Positions 9,023 through 16,887 of a DNA stretch of 64,000 bases are shown piece after piece. How positions within the stretch are numbered: position 1 is the first letter of the stretch; each line of letters starts with the position of its first letter. The notes under the pieces were generated by a model. The model was not told where the DNA came from and made no database searches. It saw only the letters and a program-made list of their open reading frames with translations. Where the stretch lies: the NCBI GenBank assembly GCA_021844275.1, contig JAKBTR010000113.1:17900-81899 (forward strand). Reading direction: 5' to 3'. The DNA comes from Nitrospirota bacterium (GTDB lineage Bacteria > Nitrospirota_A > Leptospirillia > Leptospirillales > Leptospirillaceae). The translations under genes and the position numbers were made by a program.

Positions 9023-9373
9023 TCAATAAGCTTTGCTGTATCCGGCTTCGTCGCCATAGTTCCAGAGCTTCTGGACAGCGGACCACACATGTTTCTTGCC
9101 CAGTTCACCCACGAACACGTCGACATCCTTGTCCGTCACCGGACGAGTCGCCGTAAAGCGGCAGCGATACCAGTTGACCAGCATCAGGTCGGGACTCACA
9201 TAACCCGGCCATACTTTCGTCCCACGGTTGGAAATGAATTCGATCTTGAAGGGACCATACTCGTCGAATTTCGGGATCCCGTCTTCCGTAATTACATAGA
9301 CATCCACGCCAACCAGTGTGATCGGCTGCTGGGGACGCTTCGCACGCCCTGAAGTTGCAGTCATCGTAGACAT
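9023..9373 (-). CDS. Stand-alone C-terminal domain of Thermus-type isocitrate dehydrogenase
   Basis: The 116-residue product starts at ATG 9373 behind GAAGGAGAT. It aligns by eye with the extra C-terminal domain known from Thermus and Rickettsia isocitrate dehydrogenases: LVGVDVYVIT, FKIEFISNRGTKVWPG, NWYRCRF, and a closing W..VQKLWNYGDEAGYSKAY. In those enzymes the domain is fused to the catalytic part; here it is a separate gene 42 bases downstream of idh and probably shares its transcript. It most likely binds the dehydrogenase as a second subunit. The alternative is a free regulatory protein. The first 25 residues are a flexible basic tail. Confidence 0.8.
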   Translation of the reverse strand: MSTMTATSGRAKRPQQPITLVGVDVYVITEDGIPKFDEYGPFKIEFISNRGTKVWPGYVSPDLMLVNWYRCRFTATRPVTDKDVDVFVGELGKKHVWSAVQKLWNYGDEAGYSKAY

Positions 9374-9415
9374 GAGGAAATCTCCTTCCGATACCGTCAA
9401 TCGGTCTCTATTTGA

Positions 9416-10426
9416 TTAAAGCGTGTCCATTGCGCGAATGATGGCCTGGGCATATTCGTCCGTCGAAGCCGATCCACCCGCATCGTAGGTCAGATGCTTG
9501 CCTTCGGCCAGAACCTTGTCGACGCCCTTTTCGATTCGTTCGGCGGCCTTGTGCTCACCCAGCCACTTCAGCATCATGACACCGGACAGAAGGACCGCAG
9601 ACGGATTCACTTTCTTCATGCCGGCATATTTCGGAGCCGATCCGTGCACCGCTTCGAAGATGGCGCAGTTGTCACCGATATTGGCGCCGGGGGCAAATCC
9701 GAGACCTCCGACCAGACCCGCACACAGATCCGAAAGGATGTCCCCGTAAAGGTTCGGAAGCACCAGACAGTCAAACTGGCCGGGATTGCGGACAAGCTGC
9801 ATGGAACAGTTGTCGACGATGATGTCACCGGATTCGATCTCGGGATACTTCTTCGCCACTTCCCGGAAGGCTTCCAGGAAAAGACCATCGGTCATCTTCA
9901 TGATATTGGCCTTGTGAACGCACTGAATTTTCTTCCGGCCGTTGGCCTTTGCCCATTTGAAGGCAAACTCGGCGATACGGACCGATCCGGGCCAGGTGAT
10001 GACCTTCAGACACTGTGCAACTTCGTTCGAAACCATGTGTTCGATGGCCGCATAGGAATCTTCCGTGTTTTCCCGGAAGCTCAGGATATCGATCTTGTCC
10101 CAGGGTCTCTTCAAAACGGGGATCAGTTTGGCCGGGCGGACGTTGGCATAAAGATCGAACATTTTCCGGAGGGTCACGTTGGCGCTCTTGTGTCCGGTGC
10201 CGATCGGGGTGGTCGTGGGTCCCTTGATCGCAATCTTGTTCTTCGCAATGGACTTGATGGTTTTTTCGGGCAGGAGCGTTCCGTGCTCTTTCAGACAATC
10301 GAGGCCGATGTCTTCATACTCCCAGGTAATGTCCACGCCGCTGTGGTCAATAACCGCCCTGACAGCTTCGCAAATCTCAGGCCCGGTTCCTTCCCCGGGA
10401 AGCATCGTAATAACATGTTTAGCCAT
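9416..10426 (-). CDS. icd: Isocitrate dehydrogenase (Thermus/Rickettsia-like, catalytic part only)
   Basis: This beta-decarboxylating dehydrogenase interconverts isocitrate and 2-oxoglutarate; in an autotroph using the reductive TCA cycle it would run toward isocitrate. The 336-residue protein has the start MLPGEGTGPEICEAV, the substrate loop KGPTTTPIGTGHKSANVTLRK, YANVRPAK, the metal-binding NLYGDILSDLCAGLVGG, and GSAPKYAG before the cofactor site. The substrate loop with GHKSANVTLRK is that of Thermus-type isocitrate dehydrogenase rather than isopropylmalate dehydrogenase. The C-terminal domain is missing and is encoded by the next gene. GGAGG precedes the ATG by about 10 bases. Confidence 0.9.
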   Translation of the reverse strand: MAKHVITMLPGEGTGPEICEAVRAVIDHSGVDITWEYEDIGLDCLKEHGTLLPEKTIKSIAKNKIAIKGPTTTPIGTGHKSANVTLRKMFDLYANVRPAKLIPVLKRPWDKIDILSFRENTEDSYAAIEHMVSNEVAQCLKVITWPGSVRIAEFAFKWAKANGRKKIQCVHKANIMKMTDGLFLEAFREVAKKYPEIESGDIIVDNCSMQLVRNPGQFDCLVLPNLYGDILSDLCAGLVGGLGFAPGANIGDNCAIFEAVHGSAPKYAGMKKVNPSAVLLSGVMMLKWLGEHKAAERIEKGVDKVLAEGKHLTYDAGGSASTDEYAQAIIRAMDTL

Positions 10427-10461
10427 GAATAAACTCCCTCCATTCTCATGTGCTGTTGATC

Positions 10462-10521
10462 CCCCACTTCATCATTGAAATGGGGCAACGTAAAATACCA
10501 ATTCTTAGGCTACCGAATCAA
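10462..10521 (-). promoter_or_regulatory. Promoter and leader hairpin of the isocitrate dehydrogenase operon
   Basis: On the minus strand TTGATT (10516-10521), an 18-base spacer and TATTTT (10492-10497) form a reasonable sigma70 promoter about 65 bases from the start codon. The start of the transcript can fold into a hairpin at 10462-10485 (CCCCA and TTCA paired with TGAA and TGGGG around a TCAT loop). Whether the hairpin regulates or only stabilises the mRNA cannot be seen. Confidence 0.5.
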
Positions 10522-10759
10522 CAACCGCCTACAAGAGGCCGGACACGATCCCTTTCCGGGCCCCGGAACCCGTCCCGCCGGACATCTGCGCATCGTCCGC
10601 CTTCGCGAAGAGTACGAAAACCGCCTGAACGTCGCTGAACCAGAAATCAGTCTGGAACCGGTCAACCCTCAATCTTTCGAATCCTAACATTTTTTCCGCA
10701 TTTTTTCATCCGGACACGCGAGGGGGATCGGTTCCTCCCCTCCTCCCGGGTTTGCTCCA
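10522..10759 (+). other. Intergenic stretch with a possible gene remnant
   Basis: A plus-strand frame ending at 10687 reads plausibly (PAGHLRIVRLREEYENRLNV then a short acidic tail). It has no ribosome binding site and no good start, and its beginning overlaps the promoter of idh on the other strand. I treat it as a remnant or chance frame. I saw no clear terminator for it. Confidence 0.3.
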
Positions 10760-11761
10760 TCACGACCGGAGATGCGACGCTTCGTCGGCAATGCGCAAAA
10801 GAGCGTTCATGATCGCCACTGCCACCGTCGATCCGCCCTTCGGACCATGTGTCGCGATCCACGGTACCGCATCCTGAAGGGAAAGCAGCTCCTTCGATTC
10901 CGACGCCCCCACGAATCCCACCGGAACACCGACAACGAGGGCCGGCCGGACTCCCTCCTTTCGAATCAGGCGCAGGATTTCAAAGAGGGCCGTCGGCGCG
11001 TTTCCGACCACAACGATGCTTCCGGAAAGGAACGGGACCGCCTTGCGCATGGCGATGGTCGACCGGGTAACCCCTTCTGCCTTGGCTCGTGACGCTACGT
11101 CCTCGTCCCCGACAAAACAGCGGACGTCTGTCTTGAATTTGCTCGTCAGAGGTTTCGAAATGCCGCTTTCGACCATCTGGACATCGACGACGATGTTCGC
11201 ACCTTCCCGGATCGCGCGAACAGCCGTGTCGATGGCTTCGACATGGTGGTCCATCCGGTCCGCCACCTCAAAATCCGCTGCCGCATGAACAGCCCGACGG
11301 ACCACTTTGTGCCAGTCCTCCTCGAACCCGTAACCCGAAAGAACCTCGTCGATGATGCGAAAACTTTCTTCTTCAATTTTGTCCGGCTGGGGAACCGGCG
11401 GTTCGTTCGGCGGCACTTCCGGATCGAATTGCTGTCGAACGGACGAGGACAATGCCCGAATGAACGACGGTGTTTCCAAAAGTCCGAAGACCGGACGCAC
11501 ATCGGCTTCCGGCAAAACGGCGTCCCGGTACCACTGGTCAAACTGCTCCAGAATCCCGGCCGGATTCTCTTCAAAGGTCACGACCGCAAGATGGCGGGAA
11601 TCGGCAAGAAGACTGTTCAGCTTGCGGTCGAACGCCTCCCGGCCTTCCGGAAATGCAAAGACCGCCACGTTCCGGAATCCGCCTCTCTTTTCCAGCTGAA
11701 CCTTTACCCCCTCAAGGTGAAGGTGATTTCTTTCCGAAACAATCAGGACACTGGGCGTCAT
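10760..11761 (-). CDS. cbiC: Precorrin-8X methylmutase with an N-terminal extra domain
   Basis: The C-terminal part (about residues 125-333) is cobalt-precorrin-8/precorrin-8X methylmutase. This enzyme moves the C-11 methyl group to C-12 to give (hydrogeno)cobyrinate. It has RRAVHAAADFE with the expected catalytic His159, then MVESGIS, VGNAPTALFEILRLI and VGVPVGFVGASESKELL. Residues 1-115 form a separate alpha/beta domain (VLIVSE..H, LLADSRHLAVVTF) whose layout recalls one half of a CbiX/CbiK chelatase, but I see no chelatase histidine pair, so its function is open. A proline-rich linker (PPNEPPVPQP) joins the two. GGAGGG precedes the ATG. Confidence 0.88.
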   Translation of the reverse strand: MTPSVLIVSERNHLHLEGVKVQLEKRGGFRNVAVFAFPEGREAFDRKLNSLLADSRHLAVVTFEENPAGILEQFDQWYRDAVLPEADVRPVFGLLETPSFIRALSSSVRQQFDPEVPPNEPPVPQPDKIEEESFRIIDEVLSGYGFEEDWHKVVRRAVHAAADFEVADRMDHHVEAIDTAVRAIREGANIVVDVQMVESGISKPLTSKFKTDVRCFVGDEDVASRAKAEGVTRSTIAMRKAVPFLSGSIVVVGNAPTALFEILRLIRKEGVRPALVVGVPVGFVGASESKELLSLQDAVPWIATHGPKGGSTVAVAIMNALLRIADEASHLRS

Positions 11762-12009
11762 GGGATCTCCCTCCGGGAATTGGCACTCCGGTCATAAAAA
11801 TTTATCCTATAGCGCCGTAAAACTTCGGCCTCCAGGCCGGAGATATAAGGCGCATTCCCTTTCGGTTAAAAATCCAAGTCTAAAGACTCCCGCTCGAGCA
11901 GATGAAAAGTCTCAGGAGCGTTCCGCTCATTGACAACGGAAGATATCGGGTTGGAATGGGAAGTCCCTTCCGTAAAATCCTTAACGCAAAAAATGAGAAA
12001 CCAGAAAAA

Positions 12010-12087
12010 TCCTTTTGAGATTCGGGCTGGAATCTCTCCGTAAGCCGGTAGAAGCCTCCGGCTTGAGCCGTGAGGAGCAGTCATGTC
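12010..12087 (+). mobile_element. Possible solo right end of an IS200/IS605-type element
   Basis: The 340-base gap between cbiC and cbiA (11762-12102) has no gene. At its right side is GTAAGCCGGTAGAAGCCTCC followed by a GGC-TTGA-GCC hairpin and GTGAGGAGCAGTCA. This stacked-hairpin layout resembles the right ends (and omega-RNA scaffolds) found behind tnpB genes of the IS200/IS605 group. No tnpB or tnpA is recognisable upstream. The left part of the gap has a second hairpin (CTTCGGCCT/AGGCCGGAG near 11823-11841) close to cbiC. The call rests on appearance only. Confidence 0.35.
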
Positions 12088-12102
12088 AGTTCGGTCAAAA
12101 GA

Positions 12103-13515
12103 TCAGGACAACGACATTCTCCGCAGGCGAAAATGCCCTCCTTGCATTCGACGGACAAACTCGTCGAGAAATGGGGGACTGGACGGAAAATAAAGATGGA
12201 GATAAGAACCCATGGCCTGTCCCGAACGAAAGCCTTCCGGTCGCCCGTCGACCAGAAATGCCGGTGACAGCGGAACAGTCGAAGATTCGGGAACGAGTTC
12301 GCTGTAATGAAAAAAATGGCCCCGGATGGGAGACGGGTCCGAAAACCATCCTTCTTCCAGAACCGGCACGGCCGATGCATAGCCCAGGCGGCGAAGACGA
12401 CCGGTCATCCGGAAACGATAAGGAAAAAGACCGGCCCAGCGAAGCTCCGGTCTCTCCAGAGGACCTTCGGTCAGATACAGCATACCTCCGCATTCCGCAT
12501 AAACGAACCTGCCGTCGGCATGAAATCGGCGAACGCTCTCCAGAAACGAAATGTTTTCCGAGAGTTTCTCCGGAAAGCGTTCGGGATACCCGCCACCCAG
12601 ATAAATCCCGTCCAGGTCTTCGGGCAATCCGGCATCCTCCAGGGGAGAAAAGGGAACGATCTCGATTCCTTTCTTCTCCAATTCGGACCAGTTTTCCGGA
12701 TAATAGAAACGAAAGGCGGCGTCCCATGCGACCCCGAGCCTCAGGAACGATCGCCCCGCAATGTTTTGCCGTTGCTGGGTCCCCGGAACGAGAATGTCGC
12801 ACGGGCCGGAAAGCTCGTTCGAACGGACCTTGTCGAAAAAAGAAGAAATCTTTTCCCAGTCCCATCCGGACGAGGCGCGTTCCATCTGACCGGACAGGCG
12901 TGCAAGCTGTCCGGATTGTTCAAGTTCACGGACATCGACCAGTCCAAGATGACGCTCGGGCAGTCTGAACGCCTCCTGCCGGGCCAATGTTCCAACAAGA
13001 GGAGGAAGCCCCTCCTCCTCCAGCGCTGCGGCAAGGATTTCCCCATGTCTCGGGCTTCCGGTCTGGGCAGCGATGACGCCCAGGATCCGGGCATCCGGAC
13101 GATGATCCTGGACGCCCCGAACAACCGAAGCGACCGTTTCCGCCATCCCTTTGGAAAAAACGACCAGGAGAACCGGAAGGTCCAGCGTCCTGGCGACATC
13201 GTAGGTCGATGTCTTTCTCGCCAGTCCGTCATAAAATCCCATGACTCCTTCGGCAACCCCGCCCGACAGTCCTTCGGTCATGCGGTCGTAAAGAACCCGG
13301 ATTTTCTCCGGCGCCAGGAAAAAGGGGTCGAGATTGACGCTTGTCCGGCCCGAAATCCATTCATGAAAACGGGGATCGATAAAATCCGGGCCGCATTTGA
13401 AAGGACGAACCGCATATCCCCGTTTTTCGAGGCCCTGAAGGAGGGCCATGGTCACCAGTGTTTTTCCCGAACCGGAATGGAGGCCGGCAACGACCATCCC
13501 GGCGCGATCAGACAT
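12103..13515 (-). CDS. cbiA: Cobyrinate a,c-diamide synthase
   Basis: This ATP- and glutamine-dependent enzyme amidates the a and c side chains of (hydrogeno)cobyrinic acid. The roughly 470-residue protein has the P-loop GLHSGSGKT in an N-terminal dethiobiotin-synthetase-like domain with KCGPDFIDPRFHE. The C-terminal half is a class I glutamine amidotransferase-like domain with GGGYPERF and the nucleophile in YAECGGMLYL, and ends near GSYLHLYF. I start at ATG 13515 (MSDRAG), behind GGAGAAT, rather than 11 codons upstream. It overlaps cobC by eight bases. CbiA and CobB belong to one family; the product name follows the reaction. Confidence 0.92.
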   Translation of the reverse strand: MSDRAGMVVAGLHSGSGKTLVTMALLQGLEKRGYAVRPFKCGPDFIDPRFHEWISGRTSVNLDPFFLAPEKIRVLYDRMTEGLSGGVAEGVMGFYDGLARKTSTYDVARTLDLPVLLVVFSKGMAETVASVVRGVQDHRPDARILGVIAAQTGSPRHGEILAAALEEEGLPPLVGTLARQEAFRLPERHLGLVDVRELEQSGQLARLSGQMERASSGWDWEKISSFFDKVRSNELSGPCDILVPGTQQRQNIAGRSFLRLGVAWDAAFRFYYPENWSELEKKGIEIVPFSPLEDAGLPEDLDGIYLGGGYPERFPEKLSENISFLESVRRFHADGRFVYAECGGMLYLTEGPLERPELRWAGLFPYRFRMTGRLRRLGYASAVPVLEEGWFSDPSPIRGHFFHYSELVPESSTVPLSPAFLVDGRPEGFRSGQAMGSYLHLYFPSSPPFLDEFVRRMQGGHFRLRRMSLS

Positions 13516-14167
13516 TTTCCGGATTCTCCGGCCAGGAAGGCGGGGCATTCAGAAGATGGACAACAGCAGGGCCCGAACGAAAGAAGTCGATGATGTTCAG
13601 ACAGGCATAATCCTGGGAAATCCGGAAATAATGCTCCAGGGAAAGGCCCAGCGCCTTCAGAATAAGAATCCGGTTCACCCCGCTGTGGCCGATCATCAGG
13701 AAGTTTGTCCCCATGGATTCTTCGACGATCGCAGAAAGCGTTCCCAAAACCCTTTCCCGGAACATTCGGAGACTCTCTCCCATTGGTGGCGCGAAGTCCG
13801 GATCGATTTCCAGCCATCTCCGATAGCCTTCCGGGTTTCGGACCTCGATCTCTTCTCGCGTCCTCCCTTCCCATTCTCCAAATGACCGTTCGCAAAAACC
13901 CGAAACGGCCCGGGCAGGAAGTTCCCCCCCATCCGAAAGAATCTTGACCCCATCGATCGTACGGGAAAGCGTGCTCGAATAAAAACCGTCCAGCCGGCTC
14001 CCGGAAAAGAGCCTCTTCCAGGCCGCCATCTGCTCCTGCCCTGCCGAAGAGAGGGAAACATCCGTCGCCCCGTTGATCACATGGCGTTCGGAGTTTTCGA
14101 GATGGCCATGCCTCAAGAGAAAAAGCCGGAAGCGGTCCGGATGAGGAGAATCTGTCAGATATTTCAC
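13508..14167 (-). CDS. cobC: Histidine phosphatase, probable alpha-ribazole phosphatase
   Basis: This belongs to the phosphoglycerate-mutase-like histidine phosphatases. The 219-residue protein has the phosphohistidine motif LLRHGHLENS (His20), DVSLSSAGQEQM, YSSTLSRTI, FGEWEGRTREEI and IGHSGVNRIL with the second catalytic histidine. The cobalamin gene neighbourhood suggests alpha-ribazole-phosphate phosphatase. I choose GTG 14167 behind AGGAGGGG. The ATG at 14293 lies upstream of the extended -10 promoter at 14244-14252, so it would not be on that transcript. Confidence 0.82.
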   Translation of the reverse strand: MKYLTDSPHPDRFRLFLLRHGHLENSERHVINGATDVSLSSAGQEQMAAWKRLFSGSRLDGFYSSTLSRTIDGVKILSDGGELPARAVSGFCERSFGEWEGRTREEIEVRNPEGYRRWLEIDPDFAPPMGESLRMFRERVLGTLSAIVEESMGTNFLMIGHSGVNRILILKALGLSLEHYFRISQDYACLNIIDFFRSGPAVVHLLNAPPSWPENPENV

Positions 14168-14243
14168 GTCCCCTCCTGGTGGATCGATCTCCGTCGATAC
14201 CGGAATTCGAAGACGTCGAAACGTCTTCGATGGAATGCTCGGC

Positions 14244-14252
14244 ATTATAGCA
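14244..14252 (-). promoter_or_regulatory. Extended -10 promoter for cobC-cbiA-cbiC
   Basis: The minus strand reads TGCTATAAT, a consensus -10 with the TGn extension; the -35 region is poor. Transcription would begin near 14237, about 70 bases before the GTG I chose for cobC. Confidence 0.55.
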
Positions 14253-14292
14253 AACATCCGGTGAATTGCCATGATCGACAGTGCGCTCCTCA

Positions 14293-14321
14293 TTGCCTTG
14301 CGGCCCCGTTGTTGCTAGGAT
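14293..14321 (+). promoter_or_regulatory. Candidate promoter of the aldo/keto reductase
   Basis: TTGCCT (14293-14298), 17 bases, then TAGGAT (14316-14321) lie about 50 bases before the ATG. The match is moderate and the position is good. Confidence 0.45.
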
Positions 14322-14369
14322 GGCAGAAAAGTTCCCGTTTCCCCTGAAACATCTAAAGGAGTGTGGACG

Positions 14370-15383
14370 ATGCAAAAACGCCGTCTCGGCAGAAGCGGCC
14401 TTTCCGTTTCCTCAATCGGCCTCGGTCTGATGGGTATGTCCGATTTCTACGGTACGAACGATCGGCAGGAGTCTCTCCGGACGATTCACCTGGCGATCGA
14501 AAAAGGGATGACGTTTTTCGACACCGCCGACATGTACGGCATGGGCGAAAATGAAAAACTCCTCGGAGAGGCGATTTCGGATCATCGTCGGGATGACCTC
14601 TTCATCGCGACGAAGTGCGGGTTTCTCCGCGATCCGGCAACCGGCCGCATCTCCGGTATCAACGGAAAACCCGATTACATCAAGAAAAGTTGCGAAGAAA
14701 GCCTTCGCAGACTGGGCATCGAAACGATCGACCTTTATTATCTCCATCGGATCGACCCCGATACGCCGGTTGAGGAATCTGCCGGCGCCATGGCCGAACT
14801 CGTAAGAGAGGGCAAAATTCGCGCCTATGGGCTGAGCGAAGCTTCGCCGGACGATATCCGGAAAGCCTACAAGGTCTACCCCCTGGCCGCGCTCCAGAGC
14901 GAATACTCCCTGTTCACCCGGGACGTGGAAATCGAAGTCCTCGGGACAACCCGGGAACTGGGAATCGGCTTTGTGGCCTATAGCCCTTTCAGTCGGGGCC
15001 TCCTGACCGGAAAATTTTCCCTCGATACCCTGTCGGAAGAGGATTCCCGGCGCCAGAGTCCGCGCTTCCAGAAAGAGAACTTCCGCCACAACCAGGCGAA
15101 TGTCCAAATCCTCGAAACGATTGCGTCCCGGAACAACGTGACGCCACTTCAGCTCGCACTGGCCTGGCTTCTGGCCCAGGGGCCGGACATCGTTCCGATA
15201 CCCGGAACATCCAAGCGAAACCACCTGAACGAAATCCTCGGGACTCTGGATCATCCCGTTCCCTTCCTGGAGTTCGTCCATCTCGACGAGGCGTTTCCGC
15301 GCGGCGTCGCCCGGGGAGACCGCTACGCACCGGAGAGTATGAAACGGGTATACGTTCCGCCCGCCCTTTCCGCAAAAGACTGA
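14370..15383 (+). CDS. Aldo/keto reductase
   Basis: This NADPH-dependent TIM-barrel oxidoreductase reduces aldehydes or ketones; the substrate is unknown. The 337-residue protein starts MQKRRLGRSGLSVSSIGLGLMGMS. It keeps the catalytic tetrad: Asp51 and Tyr56 in FDTADMYG, Lys82 in ATKCGF and His126 in LYYLHRID. The cofactor-binding YSPFSRGLLTGKF and IPGTSKRNHL follow. It resembles the YghZ/AKR13-like group. ATG 14370 is eight bases behind AAAGGAG; an in-frame GTG nine bases upstream falls inside that site. It is divergent from cobC and followed by a strong hairpin. Confidence 0.9.
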   Translation: MQKRRLGRSGLSVSSIGLGLMGMSDFYGTNDRQESLRTIHLAIEKGMTFFDTADMYGMGENEKLLGEAISDHRRDDLFIATKCGFLRDPATGRISGINGKPDYIKKSCEESLRRLGIETIDLYYLHRIDPDTPVEESAGAMAELVREGKIRAYGLSEASPDDIRKAYKVYPLAALQSEYSLFTRDVEIEVLGTTRELGIGFVAYSPFSRGLLTGKFSLDTLSEEDSRRQSPRFQKENFRHNQANVQILETIASRNNVTPLQLALAWLLAQGPDIVPIPGTSKRNHLNEILGTLDHPVPFLEFVHLDEAFPRGVARGDRYAPESMKRVYVPPALSAKD

Positions 15384-15452
15384 CTGACCCGGCCCATCAA
15401 GTCCGCCAAACTCTCCGGGTTGACTCTCCCGGCAAAGGGATTCCCGAAACAC

Positions 15453-15482
15453 GCTCTTCCCGGCTTCCATGCCGGGAAGAGC
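15453..15482 (+). terminator. Perfect 12-bp hairpin behind the aldo/keto reductase
   Basis: GCTCTTCCCGGC, a six-base loop and the exact complement lie 70 bases after the stop codon. No T run follows, so it may be a factor-dependent terminator or an mRNA-stabilising hairpin. Confidence 0.55.
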
Positions 15483-15576
15483 CTTGCTCCGGCTGCTCCT
15501 TTCCCGCGCTCTCTCCTTTCGTATCTCCGAAACATTGTCCGTTCTTATGCTCCGCTGTTTGTGCTTTCGCTGCGTC

Positions 15577-15605
15577 TTGACGACCTGTCAGGGGCCCCTT
15601 ATACT
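15577..15605 (+). promoter_or_regulatory. Strong sigma70 promoter of the DsrE/TusA-like cluster
   Basis: TTGACG (15577-15582), a 17-base spacer and TATACT (15600-15605) precede the first gene by about 50 bases. The leader after it is AT-rich, and GGAGG stands before the ATG. Confidence 0.8.
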
Positions 15606-15657
15606 TATATTGGTTACTAAATTACAAACAAATAAATCATTCAATAAGGAGGGCGCC

Positions 15658-15984
15658 ATGTCCCGTTATCTGGTCGTCGGAAGTCGGGATATCACGGAAT
15701 ATGCGGGCGGAGAATCCCTGTTCGATCTGGCGGAATCTCTGGGAAAAAACCGGGGAGATGTCCTGCTGTTCCTCGTCGAGAACGGTGTCTTGTCCGCACG
15801 CGAAAACAGCCGGACCGCCCGCAGGATTCCGGACTTGCAGTCCGCCGGTGTCCGGATACTGGCGGATGACGTGTCCTGTCGCTCACGGGGGATCGATCAT
15901 TTGCCGGAGGGAATCCGTCTCTCCGGAATGGACGAACTCGCAGATGCCATCGCTTTGGGGTTCGACAATATCTACTGGTATTAA
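15658..15984 (+). CDS. DsrE/DsrH-like small protein, first gene of the cluster
   Basis: The 108-residue product starts at ATG 15658 with AAGGAGG seven to eight bases upstream. The order of segments (YLVVGSRD, DVLLFLVENGVLSAR, GVRILADDVSCRSRGI, MDELADAIALGFDNIYWY) fits the DsrE/F/H fold: a beta strand, a helix, a variable Cys region, then a helix leading to a last strand. Cys87 in VSCRSRG lies near the usual position of the active cysteine. It heads five co-directional genes with a similar theme. A sulfur-relay or redox role is inferred from the family. Confidence 0.72.
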   Translation: MSRYLVVGSRDITEYAGGESLFDLAESLGKNRGDVLLFLVENGVLSARENSRTARRIPDLQSAGVRILADDVSCRSRGIDHLPEGIRLSGMDELADAIALGFDNIYWY

Positions 15985-15998
15985 GCGCGGAGGTGACC

Positions 15999-16445
15999 AT
16001 GCTGACCGAAGAAACCGAAGACCGCTCCTCCCGGAAGGTTCGAAAAGTGACCATGATTCTGTCGACCGGATCGTACATGCGTGAGGCCCCGACAACGGTT
16101 CTTCGGCTCACGGAAAAACTTCTGGAACGAGGAATCGAAGTCAACGTATGGGCCTTCGAAGAGGCTGTGACACTCACGAACCGTGATCAGATCGAACATT
16201 CGGAGCCCCCTTCTCTCCGGAAAGTCATCGGGGACAAGCATGCGTATGTCGGAAAATTTATCGACCAGTTGTTGAGAGCGGGATTGCATACCAGCAAGCT
16301 GGACTGGGTGACCTGCATTCTGTGCGCCCAGGAACGGGGCGTCGAAAAACATCAAATGAACGGGGTGATTGTCGGCACCTTGGGAGATTTATGGAAATTT
16401 GTCGGAAACGCGGACCAGGTTATCGCCATTCCCGCGTACCGTTGA
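15999..16445 (+). CDS. DsrE-family protein with CxxC-type motif
   Basis: The 148-residue product is a DsrE/TusD-like protein. It begins after a charged tail with VTMILSTGSYMREAPTTVLRLTEKLLERGIEV and has the conserved CILCAQERGV (a CxxC pair) where DsrE-type proteins bind sulfur. It ends with NGVIVGTLGDLWKFVGNADQVIAIP. ATG 15999 lies five bases after GGAGG; a GTG at 15993 is part of that site. There are 14 bases between it and the first gene. The partner and sulfur source are unknown. Confidence 0.8.
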   Translation: MLTEETEDRSSRKVRKVTMILSTGSYMREAPTTVLRLTEKLLERGIEVNVWAFEEAVTLTNRDQIEHSEPPSLRKVIGDKHAYVGKFIDQLLRAGLHTSKLDWVTCILCAQERGVEKHQMNGVIVGTLGDLWKFVGNADQVIAIPAYR

Positions 16446-16500
16446 TCCGGCACTCCAGCACGTCCCGGCTCCGGACCACGGAAAATGAGGAGGAATCGTC

Positions 16501-16887
16501 ATGGCCAACCACGTGCTTGTCATCTTTGAAAAGCCGATTTACCTGAGTTTCGAACCCGTCGATCCCCACCTGTTCGCTACGGCGCTGGGAACCGCCGACA
16601 CTCCTCTGGAAATCAGCGTCCTGCTGAAAGACTCCGGCGTCAACTACGCGGTTTCAAAACAGCAAGTGTCCCTGAAAATTCTGGGGCAGGAGGTCCAGGA
16701 GGCCGACACCACTCCCGCCCGTCTTCTTGCATTCATGATGGAGCACGGAGCCCGTGTCCGGGTCGTCGAAGAACATCTGACAGCAAGGGGTCTTGATCCC
16801 GGGGATCTGATCGATGGCGTCGAACGGATCTCCGAAGGAAAGATCGCACGCCTGGTGGAGGAACACGACAGTGTCATTGTCTGGTGA
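16501..16887 (+). CDS. DsrE/DsrF-like protein without cysteine
   Basis: The 128-residue product starts at ATG 16501 behind GAGGAGG. It has strand-helix segments typical of the DsrE fold (HVLVIFEKP, LEISVLLKDSGVNYAV, RLLAFMMEHGARVRVVEEHLTARGL, RLVEEHDSVIVW) but no cysteine at all. It therefore cannot carry persulfide and is probably a structural partner in a hetero-oligomer, as DsrF or TusC-like subunits can be. Its end overlaps the next gene by 17 bases. Confidence 0.68.
   Translation: MANHVLVIFEKPIYLSFEPVDPHLFATALGTADTPLEISVLLKDSGVNYAVSKQQVSLKILGQEVQEADTTPARLLAFMMEHGARVRVVEEHLTARGLDPGDLIDGVERISEGKIARLVEEHDSVIVW

Noticed and set aside
8995..9025. Three TTGATCA repeats near the end of the idh C-domain gene
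   Set aside because: Short, close to the stop codon and without known partner; could be chance.
10475..10687. A 70-residue plus-strand frame with VRLREEYENRL
   Set aside because: No ribosome binding site or family match, and it overlaps the idh promoter; noted only as a possible remnant.
11762..12102. Cobalamin riboswitch between the cobalamin genes
   Set aside because: I searched by eye for a B12-box-like element and found none; the hairpins there look different.
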